This document shows, one piece after another, positions 1 to 8,233 of a DNA stretch of 26,878 nucleotides (position 1 is the stretch's first letter; each line of letters starts with the position of its first letter). Source of the DNA: an uncultured Pseudogracilibacillus sp. (lineage in GTDB: Bacteria; Bacillota; Bacilli; Bacillales; Amphibacillaceae); NCBI GenBank assembly GCA_937974845.1, contig CALJVC010000055.1, forward strand, positions 1 to 26,878. The letters are read 5' to 3'. The position numbers and the translations under genes are program-made. A model generated the notes under the pieces. That model saw only the letters and a program-made list of their open reading frames with translations, had not been told where the DNA came from and did not search any database.

Positions 1-33
1 AAAAACACCTTCCTTTTTCAAGGAAGGTGTTTT
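1..33 (-). terminator. Terminator of the qcrABC operon
   Basis: Arms at 2-15 and 20-33 are perfectly complementary (14 bp) around a 4-nt loop. Read on the minus strand the hairpin ends in a run of T that continues to the window edge. It lies eight bases past the qcrC stop, so it closes the qcr operon. The full length of the T tract cannot be seen. Confidence 0.88.
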
Positions 34-40
34 ACAACCA

Positions 41-820
41 TTATTCAGCTTCTTCGTTTACAGATAAGATAAAGTCAACTAAGTCTTCAAGTTCCTCATC
101 TGTACCATCAAAGAGTCCTGCTGGCATGTCACCAGTACCGTTGACAGAGATATCTGCAATTTCTTCTGCCGTACGATCGATACCGATTAATGTCGGTCCA
201 GCAGCTCCACCTTCAAGCTCATCACCATGACAGCTAATACAGCTATTAGAGTAAACTTCATATCCTGGGTGATCTGTATCGATCTCTACTTCTTCACCTG
301 GTGGAATTGGTTTGTTATCTTCAGCAATCTGCTTCCAATCTACAGCGGCAGCAGACTCGTAAGTTAACCAAATAATCGATACAAGGGCTAGCAACATCAT
401 AGATACAGCGATTGGACGTTGCTGTGGTCGTCTTCCTGGTCCTCGGTCGAGGAATGGAGCTAAGAAAAGCGCTCCGAAAGCAATACCAGGAATAACTAAA
501 ATACCCATTAATACGTAATCTCCAGCTGCGAATTGATATTTTAACAACTGATATAAGAACAAGAAATACCAGTCAGGTAATGGCAAATATGATGCGTCAG
601 ATGGGTTCGCTACTCCTTCTAAAGGAGATGGCGCAACAACGGTTGCTGTTAAAAATCCTATTAAGAATACTGAACCAACAAGCCATTCCTTCAATAGGAA
701 GTTAGGCCAAAAGGCTTCTGTTCGTCCAGGGTATTCCGAATAATCTTTTGGTACTTGCGATGTTTTGTCAGCACTAACTCGCGAGTCACCGACAAATCGC
801 ATTCCTTTACCACGTTTCAC
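41..820 (-). CDS. qcrC: Menaquinol:cytochrome c reductase, cytochrome b/c subunit (QcrC)
   Basis: This is the third subunit of the Bacillus-type bc complex, which moves electrons from menaquinol to cytochrome c at the cytoplasmic membrane. The 259-aa protein joins a subunit IV-like membrane part (segments near residues 46-62, 100-122 and 138-154) to an outward-facing cytochrome c domain. PDWY at residues 82-85 is the counterpart of the quinol-site PEWY motif. The haem c site is CISCH (C194, C197, H198), and M232 in the GDMPAG segment is the likely sixth ligand. The cytochrome domain is rich in Asp and Glu. The start is GTG, preceded by GGGAGGG at good spacing. Seventeen bases separate it from qcrB, so the two are co-transcribed. 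Length and order match B. subtilis QcrC. Confidence 0.95.
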   Translation of the reverse strand: MKRGKGMRFVGDSRVSADKTSQVPKDYSEYPGRTEAFWPNFLLKEWLVGSVFLIGFLTATVVAPSPLEGVANPSDASYLPLPDWYFLFLYQLLKYQFAAGDYVLMGILVIPGIAFGALFLAPFLDRGPGRRPQQRPIAVSMMLLALVSIIWLTYESAAAVDWKQIAEDNKPIPPGEEVEIDTDHPGYEVYSNSCISCHGDELEGGAAGPTLIGIDRTAEEIADISVNGTGDMPAGLFDGTDEELEDLVDFILSVNEEAE

Positions 821-837
821 AGCTTTCCCTCCCTATT

Positions 838-1512
838 TTATAGTGGTCCAGCAATTCCTTGTCTACGAATTAAGATAAAGTGAACTGCTAACAATGCAAA
901 TAATGCAGCAGGTAAGAAGAAGACATGAATCGCAAAGAACCGCGTTAATGTTTGAGCTCCTACAATATTAGGATCTCCCGCTAATAATGTAAGTAGGTGC
1001 TCCCCGATAAACGGTACCTGCTCAGCAATTTGTAATCCTACTTGAGTAGCAAAGTACGCTTTGTTATCCCATGGTAAGAGATAACCTGTAAATCCAAGGC
1101 CTAACATAACGAAGAATAAAAGTACTCCAACCATCCAGTTTAATTCACGTGGTTTTTTGTAAGCTCCTTGGAAAAACACACGCAATGTATGTAATAGTAA
1201 CATCACGATTACAACACTTGCTCCCCAATGGTGCATTCCACGAACAATCTGTCCATGGGCTACTTGGGTTTGTAAGTAATAAACAGATTTCCATGCGTTC
1301 TCAATATCTGGAACATAGTACATCGTTAGGAACATTCCAGACAACACTTGGATAACGACGACGAAGAATGTTAGACCACCAAAACAGTAAACGAAAGCTG
1401 AGAAATGATACGCTGGGTTTACGTGCTCTGGTACTTCGTGATCCGCAATATCACGCCAAATTGGTGTTACATCCACTCGTTCGTCAATCCAGTCGTAAAG
1501 TTTTTGGAACAT
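838..1512 (-). CDS. qcrB: Menaquinol:cytochrome c reductase, cytochrome b subunit (QcrB)
   Basis: This 224-aa protein is a cytochrome b6-type short cytochrome b with four membrane helices; the rest of a long cytochrome b is supplied by the N-terminal part of QcrC. The likely haem b ligands are H94 and H108 in one helix and H196 and H211 in another, spaced 14 and 15 residues apart as in cytochrome b6. Cys43 (in VYCFGG) sits where Bacillus and b6f proteins attach an extra haem c covalently. The ATG start follows a GAGGAGG ribosome binding site that lies inside the last codons of qcrA. The five-base gap after qcrA suggests translational coupling. Confidence 0.96.
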   Translation of the reverse strand: MFQKLYDWIDERVDVTPIWRDIADHEVPEHVNPAYHFSAFVYCFGGLTFFVVVIQVLSGMFLTMYYVPDIENAWKSVYYLQTQVAHGQIVRGMHHWGASVVIVMLLLHTLRVFFQGAYKKPRELNWMVGVLLFFVMLGLGFTGYLLPWDNKAYFATQVGLQIAEQVPFIGEHLLTLLAGDPNIVGAQTLTRFFAIHVFFLPAALFALLAVHFILIRRQGIAGPL

Positions 1513-1517
1513 CTATC

Positions 1518-2033
1518 TTATGCCTCCTCTCTCGGTTTCGGTTCGCCTAAATATAACATTCCATTTTCAACTGCATGTTCATACACTTCTAGTGGACGTA
1601 ATGGTGGCGTACCTGGTACGTTCGTACCGTCTTTGTAATACCTACCATCATGACATGGGCAGAAGAATTCGTTTGGATAATCCTCGCTACCTTCCCAAGA
1701 CACAAAGCAACCTAAGTGTGTACAAATTGGAGACAGGGCTAGAATCTCACCATCTTCATCTTTGAACACCCATGCCGTACGATTAATATTTGATTCATAC
1801 CAACCATCAACTTGTAATACTTCCCAGTCTACTCGTTGTGGCTCTTCTGTAATATCGTCTACAGAAAGACCAACGTTTGCTAATTCACCTGCTTCCGCTT
1901 GGGCTTGTAATACAGGGTCAATAGCAAAACGCAACATTGGTACTAACATACCTGCAGCCATAAATCCGCCTAATCCAGTTAATGAATAGTTCAAGAACTG
2001 GCGACGAGAAACTTGGTTCTTTTTGTCGCTCAT
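1518..2033 (-). CDS. qcrA: Menaquinol:cytochrome c reductase, Rieske iron-sulfur subunit (QcrA)
   Basis: This 171-aa protein is the Rieske [2Fe-2S] subunit of the bc complex. The cluster boxes are CTHLGC (C104, H106, C109) and CPCH (C125, C127, H128): C104, H106, C125 and H128 hold the cluster, and C109 with C127 would form the usual disulfide. The N-terminus carries a twin-arginine motif, SRRQFL (R10-R11), before a hydrophobic stretch at about residues 17-34. This fits Tat export of the folded protein with the signal kept as a membrane anchor. The ATG start has a strong AAAGAGGGGGG ribosome binding site. It is the first gene of the operon and has its own promoter at 2104-2132. Confidence 0.96.
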   Translation of the reverse strand: MSDKKNQVSRRQFLNYSLTGLGGFMAAGMLVPMLRFAIDPVLQAQAEAGELANVGLSVDDITEEPQRVDWEVLQVDGWYESNINRTAWVFKDEDGEILALSPICTHLGCFVSWEGSEDYPNEFFCPCHDGRYYKDGTNVPGTPPLRPLEVYEHAVENGMLYLGEPKPREEA

Positions 2034-2103
2034 GAAGTTCCCCCCTCTTTATCATGTCGTTTATCACGGACAAATTTTCAAAAGTAAATACTAGGACATT
2101 TAC

Positions 2104-2132
2104 ATAATAACTCAATATGAATTTCTGGTCAA
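2104..2132 (-). promoter_or_regulatory. Sigma-A-type promoter of qcrABC
   Basis: On the minus strand, TTGACC (2127-2132) and TATTAT (2104-2109) are separated by exactly 17 bases, each with one mismatch to consensus. Transcription would start near 2097, leaving a leader of about 64 nt before qcrA. No terminator is visible between ypiF and this site, so some read-through from ypiA-ypiB-ypiF is possible. Confidence 0.72.
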
Positions 2133-2188
2133 TTATTAATGTATTTTATTGAAAATTCGTCACGTTTATTTATAGTTTAACTTTATTG

Positions 2189-2647
2189 TTACCAGTATGC
2201 ACGAATTAACTCACTGATTTGTTCAATTTGACTCCGGATAACTTGTACTGCTTCTTGGGATTGTAGATCCGTCGGTTTTAATCCCGGCACCCATAGCAGT
2301 TCTCCTTCAAGTTCCCGCTCTATTTTTTTTAAAGAAACATCTAGAGTAAGTAGAAATATATGTTTGAATGGTTGAGCCTGTAAATCTTCTATCCATTCGT
2401 TCATACGGTCAATTTCCTTTGATATATCTGAATTCTTATTAAACGTATATGTGGGTGTTAATAAAAGTCGTCCGCTTAATTCTTTTTCTATTTCATGGGC
2501 ATAAATCGTTAATACTTCACTAGAAAATGTATCTTTGACCAATTGGCTATCATCGGATAATTGGAAAGATTGTACCGGTATGACTACCGTATCGATATAC
2601 TCCTTAGCTTCTACATACTTTTCGATGTCTTCTTTTTGCCACTTCAT
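2189..2647 (-). CDS. ypiF: YpiF-like protein of unknown function (DUF2487 type)
   Basis: This 152-aa soluble protein has no signal peptide or membrane segment. It starts MKWQKED and matches in length and position the YpiF family (DUF2487), which has no established function. It follows ypiB by 24 bases and precedes the qcr operon, the same neighbourhood as in B. subtilis. The ATG is preceded by AAAGGAG at a somewhat long distance of about 12 bases. No catalytic motif is visible. The name rests mainly on synteny and size. Confidence 0.8.
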   Translation of the reverse strand: MKWQKEDIEKYVEAKEYIDTVVIPVQSFQLSDDSQLVKDTFSSEVLTIYAHEIEKELSGRLLLTPTYTFNKNSDISKEIDRMNEWIEDLQAQPFKHIFLLTLDVSLKKIERELEGELLWVPGLKPTDLQSQEAVQVIRSQIEQISELIRAYW

Positions 2648-2671
2648 GTCTTGCTCTACTCCTTTATTAAA

Positions 2672-3205
2672 CTATGACAGTTCTTCCGTAAGATCTTTTA
2701 ATTCTTTGACGTAATGGTGAAACATCGCTTCGTTTTTCGTATCGAGGGCCCAATCGATCTTTTCACGAATCAGGGCTTCTTGTTCGGTTTTAAGTAAATG
2801 GTTGAGTAAATGTGTTGCAATAGCTTTATTTTTTCTTTCTGCTGTACGTTCCTCCCGAAGCAACATCTGATACAGACGGTTATGCTCCAGTCGAGGAAAT
2901 TTTATTTGAACGTAAAACAATTCATCGTCATACAATTGTAATTCATGGTAAGCTGTATACACGTTATCTGACTGGACAGATCCTTTAAAAAAGATAAAGG
3001 GCTCATCTTCCGGCAAGGTTGAAATAATGATACCTTTCGGGCTTTGATCTAACTTTTCGACAAAACGAAGGCGACTTAAGGCCTGATCATCGACTAATAA
3101 ATCTTCTAAAAACCAAGTAACGTCATTTTCTTCGGTTAACTGCGTATTTAAAAACCAACGTAAAAAACGTTTTTTATACTTCACCGAACTAGGAATCCTT
3201 TGCAT
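2672..3205 (-). CDS. ypiB: YpiB-like protein, UPF0302 N-terminal part with IDEAL domain
   Basis: This 177-aa soluble protein belongs to the YpiB family. The N-terminal two thirds form the UPF0302 region. Residues about 135-165, which read LIREKIDWALDTKNE, look like the short IDEAL motif found at the C-terminus of several small Bacillus proteins. Its biochemical role is not established; I recall a proposed link to cytochrome bc complex stability but cannot support it here. The ATG lies 13 bases after AAGGAGG, a long spacing, and no alternative in-frame start lies between them. The gene is sandwiched between ypiA (33 bases upstream) and ypiF (24 bases downstream). Confidence 0.85.
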   Translation of the reverse strand: MQRIPSSVKYKKRFLRWFLNTQLTEENDVTWFLEDLLVDDQALSRLRFVEKLDQSPKGIIISTLPEDEPFIFFKGSVQSDNVYTAYHELQLYDDELFYVQIKFPRLEHNRLYQMLLREERTAERKNKAIATHLLNHLLKTEQEALIREKIDWALDTKNEAMFHHYVKELKDLTEELS

Positions 3206-3238
3206 ATTTAGAAATCGTCCTCCTTATCACCCATCGTA

Positions 3239-4513
3239 TCATATTTCATCCCCATTTGAGAAATGAATACGTTCTAGAAATTCGACAGTTTCGATGTCTT
3301 CTGGTCTTAATTCTACATATTTTTTTAACAATTGGCTTCCTTTTTCTCTTTCACCTTCTTCAATTAAGAAAAAGCCATATTCTTTGATAAATTCAGCATC
3401 TTCTTTTAGGTGAAAATAAGCGATTTCATAGGCTTCCTTAGCGTTCTCATATTCCTCTAATTCCCTGTAGGCTGTAGCTAATTTCCACTCATAAATTGGA
3501 TCAGCCCCACCATTATTTTTAATTTTTGTCAGAAATTTGACAATTTCTTCATAATCGTATTGTCTTTCGTATATAGTTATAAGCAAAAGAATAGCATCCT
3601 TATAGTCTTCATCGAGAGCAATAGCTTCTTTTAAAGCATCGATTGCTTCGTCTTCTTTCTGAAGTTTGCTATTAATTTTTCCTAATATATAATAAAGTCG
3701 CTTATCGTATTCATCATAGATAAGTCCTTTTTTTGCAATGTCGTAGGCCTCATTTAATTGATGATTCCGCTCATAGGCTTTAGCTAGTTCATAATAAACT
3801 GGGTGATAATGAGGGTCTTTTTCAATAATTTTCTCCCATAATTGAATGGCACGTTGCATTTCCTTAGCTCGTTCGGCGACAAAGGCATGTTGGAAGATAT
3901 CGTTTGGATCTTCCAAATCTAATTGATCGTAAAATGATAAGGCTTTTTCATAAGCACCTTGAAGAGTATAACTTTCAGCTAACCGTTGCTCGATCGAGAC
4001 ACCATTTAATTCTTTTTCAACTTCCAATACCTTTTCATAAAAAACTATGGCTTTTTGGGTCTGTCCTAAACTTAAGTACAATTCAGCCAAAGCAAAATCA
4101 ATAATATGTCTTTCTTCTTCTGAAACGTGCTGTTTAGCTTCGAGTAACTTTTGTTCGGCAACCTCTAGCAAACCCTCTCGTTCGTATAAATCAGCTAATA
4201 GAAGCAAGGCATGGACAAAAAATGGATCCTCTTCCGACACTTGATGGAGCAAATGAATCGCATCTTCATCTTCTTCTAATTCGATATAAAGGCCAGCTAG
4301 TTTTGTCAGCAGTTGCCCCTCTTCTGGGTACTTCTGCAATAAAGTTTTAAGAAGCTCAATCGCATCGTCGTAAAAGCCGAACTCTTCAAAAATTTCGACA
4401 ATGACGAACTTCTCTTCATCGGAGGCTTCGGGAATGGACACCTTAAGCAACTCATAAGCCTCTTCAACTTGTCCCGTCTCAATTAGGGCTAATGCGGTTT
4501 TTAAATCTTTCAT
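3239..4513 (-). CDS. ypiA: TPR-repeat protein YpiA
   Basis: This 424-aa acidic, all-helical protein is built of tandem tetratricopeptide repeats over nearly its whole length, with recurring pieces such as AIVFYEKVLEVE and AIQLWEKIIEKDPHYHP. It probably acts as a cytoplasmic protein-protein scaffold; its partners are not known from sequence. An open frame continues 49 codons further upstream to 4660, but that extension begins inside the terminator hairpin of aroA and lacks a ribosome binding site. I therefore place the start at the ATG at 4513, six bases after GGGAAGGTGG, which gives a length close to that of B. subtilis YpiA. It is the first gene of a ypiA-ypiB-ypiF unit. Confidence 0.88.
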   Translation of the reverse strand: MKDLKTALALIETGQVEEAYELLKVSIPEASDEEKFVIVEIFEEFGFYDDAIELLKTLLQKYPEEGQLLTKLAGLYIELEEDEDAIHLLHQVSEEDPFFVHALLLLADLYEREGLLEVAEQKLLEAKQHVSEEERHIIDFALAELYLSLGQTQKAIVFYEKVLEVEKELNGVSIEQRLAESYTLQGAYEKALSFYDQLDLEDPNDIFQHAFVAERAKEMQRAIQLWEKIIEKDPHYHPVYYELAKAYERNHQLNEAYDIAKKGLIYDEYDKRLYYILGKINSKLQKEDEAIDALKEAIALDEDYKDAILLLITIYERQYDYEEIVKFLTKIKNNGGADPIYEWKLATAYRELEEYENAKEAYEIAYFHLKEDAEFIKEYGFFLIEEGEREKGSQLLKKYVELRPEDIETVEFLERIHFSNGDEI

Positions 4514-4544
4514 TTTTCCACCTTCCCTTTTATTTCCGTTCTCT

Positions 4545-4553
4545 AGTGTACCA
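4545..4553 (-). promoter_or_regulatory. Candidate extended -10 promoter of ypiA
   Basis: On the minus strand TGG-TACACT forms an extended -10 element about 30 bases upstream of the ypiA start. No good -35 is visible at 16-18 bases. A perfect inverted repeat (4553-4570) abuts the upstream side of this element. Confidence 0.4.
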
Positions 4554-4633
4554 AAAAGATTCATCTTTTTACACGAAAACAAATCCTCCTGTTTTAAAGA
4601 AGGGTAAAATAAATTGATCCTCAGCTTATCATG

Positions 4634-4666
4634 AAAAAAGGATTGGGCTAATCTACCCAATCCTTT
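4634..4666 (-). terminator. Terminator at the end of the aro cluster
   Basis: Arms at 4637-4647 and 4656-4666 (AAAGGATTGGG and its complement) pair over 11 bp with an 8-nt loop. Read on the minus strand the hairpin ends in six T residues. It lies about 30 bases after the aroA stop and marks the end of the cheR/aro transcription unit. Confidence 0.92.
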
Positions 4667-4694
4667 ATAAGACCATTAACATAGAGTAAGCTCT

Positions 4695-6005
4695 CTAAGG
4701 CACAATCGATAGGTAATCGACATCACTTAGTACTGAAAGATCCTGGAAAAAGTCCGGATAAGATATATTGATAGATGTCAGCTCATCGATTACGACCGGC
4801 TCTTTCGAAATCAAGGATGCAATGACGCCGAGCATCGCCATACGGTGATCGCTATAACTTTTGATATTCCCTCCAGTTAATGCCTTCCCACCGTAAATAA
4901 CCATCCCATCTTCCTTTTCTTCAATTTTAGCCCCTAGGGTCGTTAACACTTCTACGACAGCTTTAATACGATCGGTCTCCTTTACGCGCAATTCTTCCGC
5001 ATTCGCAATCGTCGTTTTCCCTGCCGCCTGTGTTGCCAATAGAGCGATGATAGGAATCTCATCAATTAATCGAGGAATCATATCGCCAGCTATATCTACA
5101 GCTTGTAATGGAGCATACCGAATCAAAATATCACCGATTGCTTCGCCACCGCTCACCCGTTCATTCATAATAGTTATGTCCGCCTGCATGGCCCGTAAAA
5201 CATCAATAATACCTGTCCTTGTTTCGTTCAATCCTACATCCCGCAAAATGACCTCACTATCCGGTACTAGTGCTGCAGCAACGAGGAAAAAGGCTGCAGA
5301 TGAAATATCCCCTGGAACGGTGATATCCGTAGGAGTAAGGGCTTGTTTATTTGTAATTTTCACCTTGAGCCCATCCACTGCTATATCCGCCCCAAAGGCT
5401 GCTAGCATATTTTCTGTGTGATCGCGCGTTTTAGCCAATTCGGTTACTGTCGTTTCTCCTTCAGCTAATAAACCAGCAAATAGAATCGCTGACTTTACTT
5501 GAGCACTTTTTACGGGTATAGAATAATCGATTCCTTTCAAGGCAGTCCCACGGATAGCTAAGGGCAGGTAAGAACCTTTTTGTCGACCGTCAATTTGCGC
5601 CCCCATCTTCCTTAGGGGAAGTACGACCCGATCCATTGGGCGCACCGTTAAAAAAGGATCCCCATACAAGACAGTATGAAAAGGTAAGCCACTTAAGATT
5701 CCAAGCATTAAACGGGCTGTCGTTCCGGAATTGCCAAAATAAAGGGGCACCTTAGGCTCCTCAAAGGCAGCTAAACCATTACTTAAAACCTTAACTTGCT
5801 TACCTTGCTGTTGGATATCGACGCCCAATTGGCGAAAAAGCTCTACAGTATGTAAACAATCCTCACCATCTAAAAAGTTATCGATTGTCGTCTTTCCTTC
5901 TGCTAAAGATGCCAACATAACGGCCCGATGGGAGATCGATTTATCTCCAGGTACCCGTACTTCCCCTCTTAACGGCTTGTTTAACGAAGAAAATGAACAT
6001 GCCAT
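4695..6005 (-). CDS. aroA: 3-phosphoshikimate 1-carboxyvinyltransferase (EPSP synthase)
   Basis: This enzyme condenses shikimate 3-phosphate with phosphoenolpyruvate, the sixth step of the shikimate pathway. The 436-aa length and the motifs GDKSISHR (from residue 20), GNSGTTARLMLG, RVKETDRI and SDHRMAM are those of the family. TVRPMDR, SAQVK and NETR resemble the class II EPSP synthases found in Bacillus and Staphylococcus. The ATG follows GGGGGA by six bases. It is the last gene of the aro cluster, 17 bases after tyrA, and is followed by a good terminator. B. subtilis calls this gene aroE. Confidence 0.97.
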   Translation of the reverse strand: MACSFSSLNKPLRGEVRVPGDKSISHRAVMLASLAEGKTTIDNFLDGEDCLHTVELFRQLGVDIQQQGKQVKVLSNGLAAFEEPKVPLYFGNSGTTARLMLGILSGLPFHTVLYGDPFLTVRPMDRVVLPLRKMGAQIDGRQKGSYLPLAIRGTALKGIDYSIPVKSAQVKSAILFAGLLAEGETTVTELAKTRDHTENMLAAFGADIAVDGLKVKITNKQALTPTDITVPGDISSAAFFLVAAALVPDSEVILRDVGLNETRTGIIDVLRAMQADITIMNERVSGGEAIGDILIRYAPLQAVDIAGDMIPRLIDEIPIIALLATQAAGKTTIANAEELRVKETDRIKAVVEVLTTLGAKIEEKEDGMVIYGGKALTGGNIKSYSDHRMAMLGVIASLISKEPVVIDELTSINISYPDFFQDLSVLSDVDYLSIVP

Positions 6006-6022
6006 ATATAGTCCCCCAATAC

Positions 6023-7126
6023 TTAAACGTCTAAATACACTTCATAATCATGTTGCTTAAGTAATTCATACGCTTTTTTCTGATCCCGATGATGCGTAAC
6101 ACTTAAACGTAAAGCACCACTAACGTTGTCACGAATTTCTAAGATCCTTATATTACGTAAGCTAATATTCGCTTCGGCTAATAATTGCACAACTCCTGCA
6201 ATGGCACCAGGTTTATCTTGAATATCTACGTATATATCATAATAAGAAGGTAGTGCCCCACGGGTACGCTCTACCCCTAACCCATCGCGATATTTTTTAG
6301 CTTGTTCTAAATACTCGATCATCTTTTCTTTACTATTTTTATCTAAAAACTCCTTCAGCGTAACCATTTCATTGATCCAATCTTGTAAAAGTCGAGACAT
6401 TTGTTCGCCATTATGTTGGAAAATATCTTGCCACATCGTTGGATCACTCGAAGCAATACGAGTAATATCCCGGAAACCTCCGGCAGCTAATTCGGGTAAA
6501 AATTCATGGACTTGTTCCCATTTTCGCGCTTGGTGAACCAATGAAGAAGCGATAAGATGCGGAAAGTGACTGATGACACTCGTCATCTCATCGTGTTCTT
6601 CAGGTTGTAAAATAATAAAATTACTTTTTGTTTCTTTTAAGGTTTCTTTTAAAAATTCGATCTCTTGATCTTGACTCGCTTCTGTCGGTGTCAAAACATA
6701 TATCGCATTTTCAAATAGATGGGCCTTTGAAGCTTCGATGCCTGTTTTATGCGAGCCTGCCATAGGGTGCCCACCGATAAATATTATATTTTCATTTTCT
6801 AAACGATTAGCAACGTCTAAGACAGATCCTTTGACAGAGCTCACATCCGTAACAATGATTGGCTCGTCTAGGCTGATATTATCTAGGCTTTTTAAAAGCT
6901 CAATGGTTGCACTAATAGGCGTTGCAATAATTAAAACATCGATCGAAGGAAGGACTTCTTCGATCGAATTGGTTACCTCATGGACCACATCTTCTTCAAG
7001 GGCATATCGTAAAGTCTTGTCATCATAATCGTAACCAATCAGATAGTTTTCTTCATCTTTACGTATTGCTTTTGCTAAGGAACCACCGATTAAACCTAAT
7101 CCTGCTACTAACACTCTACGCGTCAT
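6023..7126 (-). CDS. tyrA: Prephenate dehydrogenase with C-terminal ACT domain
   Basis: This enzyme oxidatively decarboxylates prephenate to 4-hydroxyphenylpyruvate, the tyrosine branch. The N-terminal Rossmann fold shows GLGLIGGS (residues 9-16), followed by the conserved GGHPMAGSHKTG loop. The last 70 residues or so form an ACT domain (YYDIYVDIQDKPGAIAGV...), expected to bind an aromatic amino acid for feedback control. An ATG six bases further upstream (7132) touches the ribosome binding site AGAGG directly, so I choose the second ATG (7126), giving 367 aa. The hisC stop overlaps this ribosome binding site, so the genes are coupled. Confidence 0.94.
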   Translation of the reverse strand: MTRRVLVAGLGLIGGSLAKAIRKDEENYLIGYDYDDKTLRYALEEDVVHEVTNSIEEVLPSIDVLIIATPISATIELLKSLDNISLDEPIIVTDVSSVKGSVLDVANRLENENIIFIGGHPMAGSHKTGIEASKAHLFENAIYVLTPTEASQDQEIEFLKETLKETKSNFIILQPEEHDEMTSVISHFPHLIASSLVHQARKWEQVHEFLPELAAGGFRDITRIASSDPTMWQDIFQHNGEQMSRLLQDWINEMVTLKEFLDKNSKEKMIEYLEQAKKYRDGLGVERTRGALPSYYDIYVDIQDKPGAIAGVVQLLAEANISLRNIRILEIRDNVSGALRLSVTHHRDQKKAYELLKQHDYEVYLDV

Positions 7127-7138
7127 ATTCATACCTCT

Positions 7139-8233
7139 TTATCCTAGTTCTTCTTTAAATTCTCGCAAAACCTTCTGTAAGGCTACCATATCCTCTTCGG
7201 TGCCAATAGTAATCCGAAGGGTTTTCGGATAGCCAAGTAAATTTCCCGATCTTACGATGAAACCTTTTCGCAGTAAATAATTAGCCACTTCATCAGCGTC
7301 GACAGGAGTTTTCACTAATAAGAAATTCGTATGAGATTCATAATATTCCCATCCTATAGACTCTAAAAATTGTTCAAATTGCTCTCGAACCTTTTGATTT
7401 TTCACCCTCGTCTCTTCTACAAATTCCTGGTCAGAAAGGGCTTGGATAACAAGACGTTGGCTTAGTGTCGTCGTGTTAAAGGGACCTCGAACGACATTGA
7501 GAAGATGCGCTAAGGATTCATCGGCAATTCCATAGCCTACTCGTAAACTAGCTAAGCCATAAATTTTAGAAAAGGTTCGTAACATAATGACATTTGGATA
7601 ATGCTCAAGAATATCCTCAAAAGGATATCGTAAGGATGGATCAACATATTCATAATACGCTTCATCTAACACGACAACGACCTCTTTAGGACATGCTTTC
7701 ATAAAGGTTTCAAAGTCTTCATAAGGAAGGTACTGACCGGTAGGGTTATCAGGATTACAAATCCATACTACCTTCGTTTTTTCATCTATAGCTTCTAGCA
7801 TCCCTTCTAAGTCATGGGATCCGTTTTCTAAGGTAGGCACTTCAATTACTTCCGCCCCTTCGATCAAGGCATGATGGCGATATTGGGGGAAGGTCCCTTG
7901 AGCCATGACCGTCCGGGTTCCTTCTTCTAGAAAAGCACGACAAATAAAGGTAATGATTTCGTCGGAACCGGCACCAAACACAAGGTTATCCGGTGTAATA
8001 TGTAGTCGGGAAGCTAATTCAAGGCGCAACTCTTCTGCATACCCATCAGGATAAAGAGCGAAATCAAGGCTTTGTGCTTCGTAAGCCTCAGATACTTTTT
8101 TTGAAAAACCGTACGGGTTTTCATTTGAAGCCAATTTAACAATTCTATCGAGCTGGTATTTCTTTTGCACCTCTTTAATCTGCATTCCTTGTTTATAAGC
8201 CGATAATTGCTTAAGCACATCTTTTCCTAACAT
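7139..8233 (-). CDS. hisC: Histidinol-phosphate / aromatic amino acid aminotransferase
   Basis: This PLP-dependent fold-type I aminotransferase has 364 aa. The motif PDNPTG is at residues 161-166 and FSKIYG places the PLP lysine at K223. In B. subtilis the HisC of this cluster serves both histidine synthesis and the last transamination to tyrosine and phenylalanine. The same dual role is inferred here from its place between aroH and tyrA. Its ATG overlaps the aroH stop by one base (TAATG), and its ribosome binding site AAAAGG lies in the end of aroH. In B. subtilis the six trp genes would lie between aroH and hisC; none are here. Confidence 0.95.
   Translation of the reverse strand: MLGKDVLKQLSAYKQGMQIKEVQKKYQLDRIVKLASNENPYGFSKKVSEAYEAQSLDFALYPDGYAEELRLELASRLHITPDNLVFGAGSDEIITFICRAFLEEGTRTVMAQGTFPQYRHHALIEGAEVIEVPTLENGSHDLEGMLEAIDEKTKVVWICNPDNPTGQYLPYEDFETFMKACPKEVVVVLDEAYYEYVDPSLRYPFEDILEHYPNVIMLRTFSKIYGLASLRVGYGIADESLAHLLNVVRGPFNTTTLSQRLVIQALSDQEFVEETRVKNQKVREQFEQFLESIGWEYYESHTNFLLVKTPVDADEVANYLLRKGFIVRSGNLLGYPKTLRITIGTEEDMVALQKVLREFKEELG

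Noticed and set aside
4514..4660. N-terminal extension of ypiA
   Set aside because: It starts inside the aroA terminator hairpin, and a proper ribosome binding site precedes the ATG at 4513.
5047..5421. 124-codon plus-strand frame antisense to aroA
   Set aside because: It lies wholly within a conserved gene on the other strand, has no ribosome binding site and no recognisable protein.
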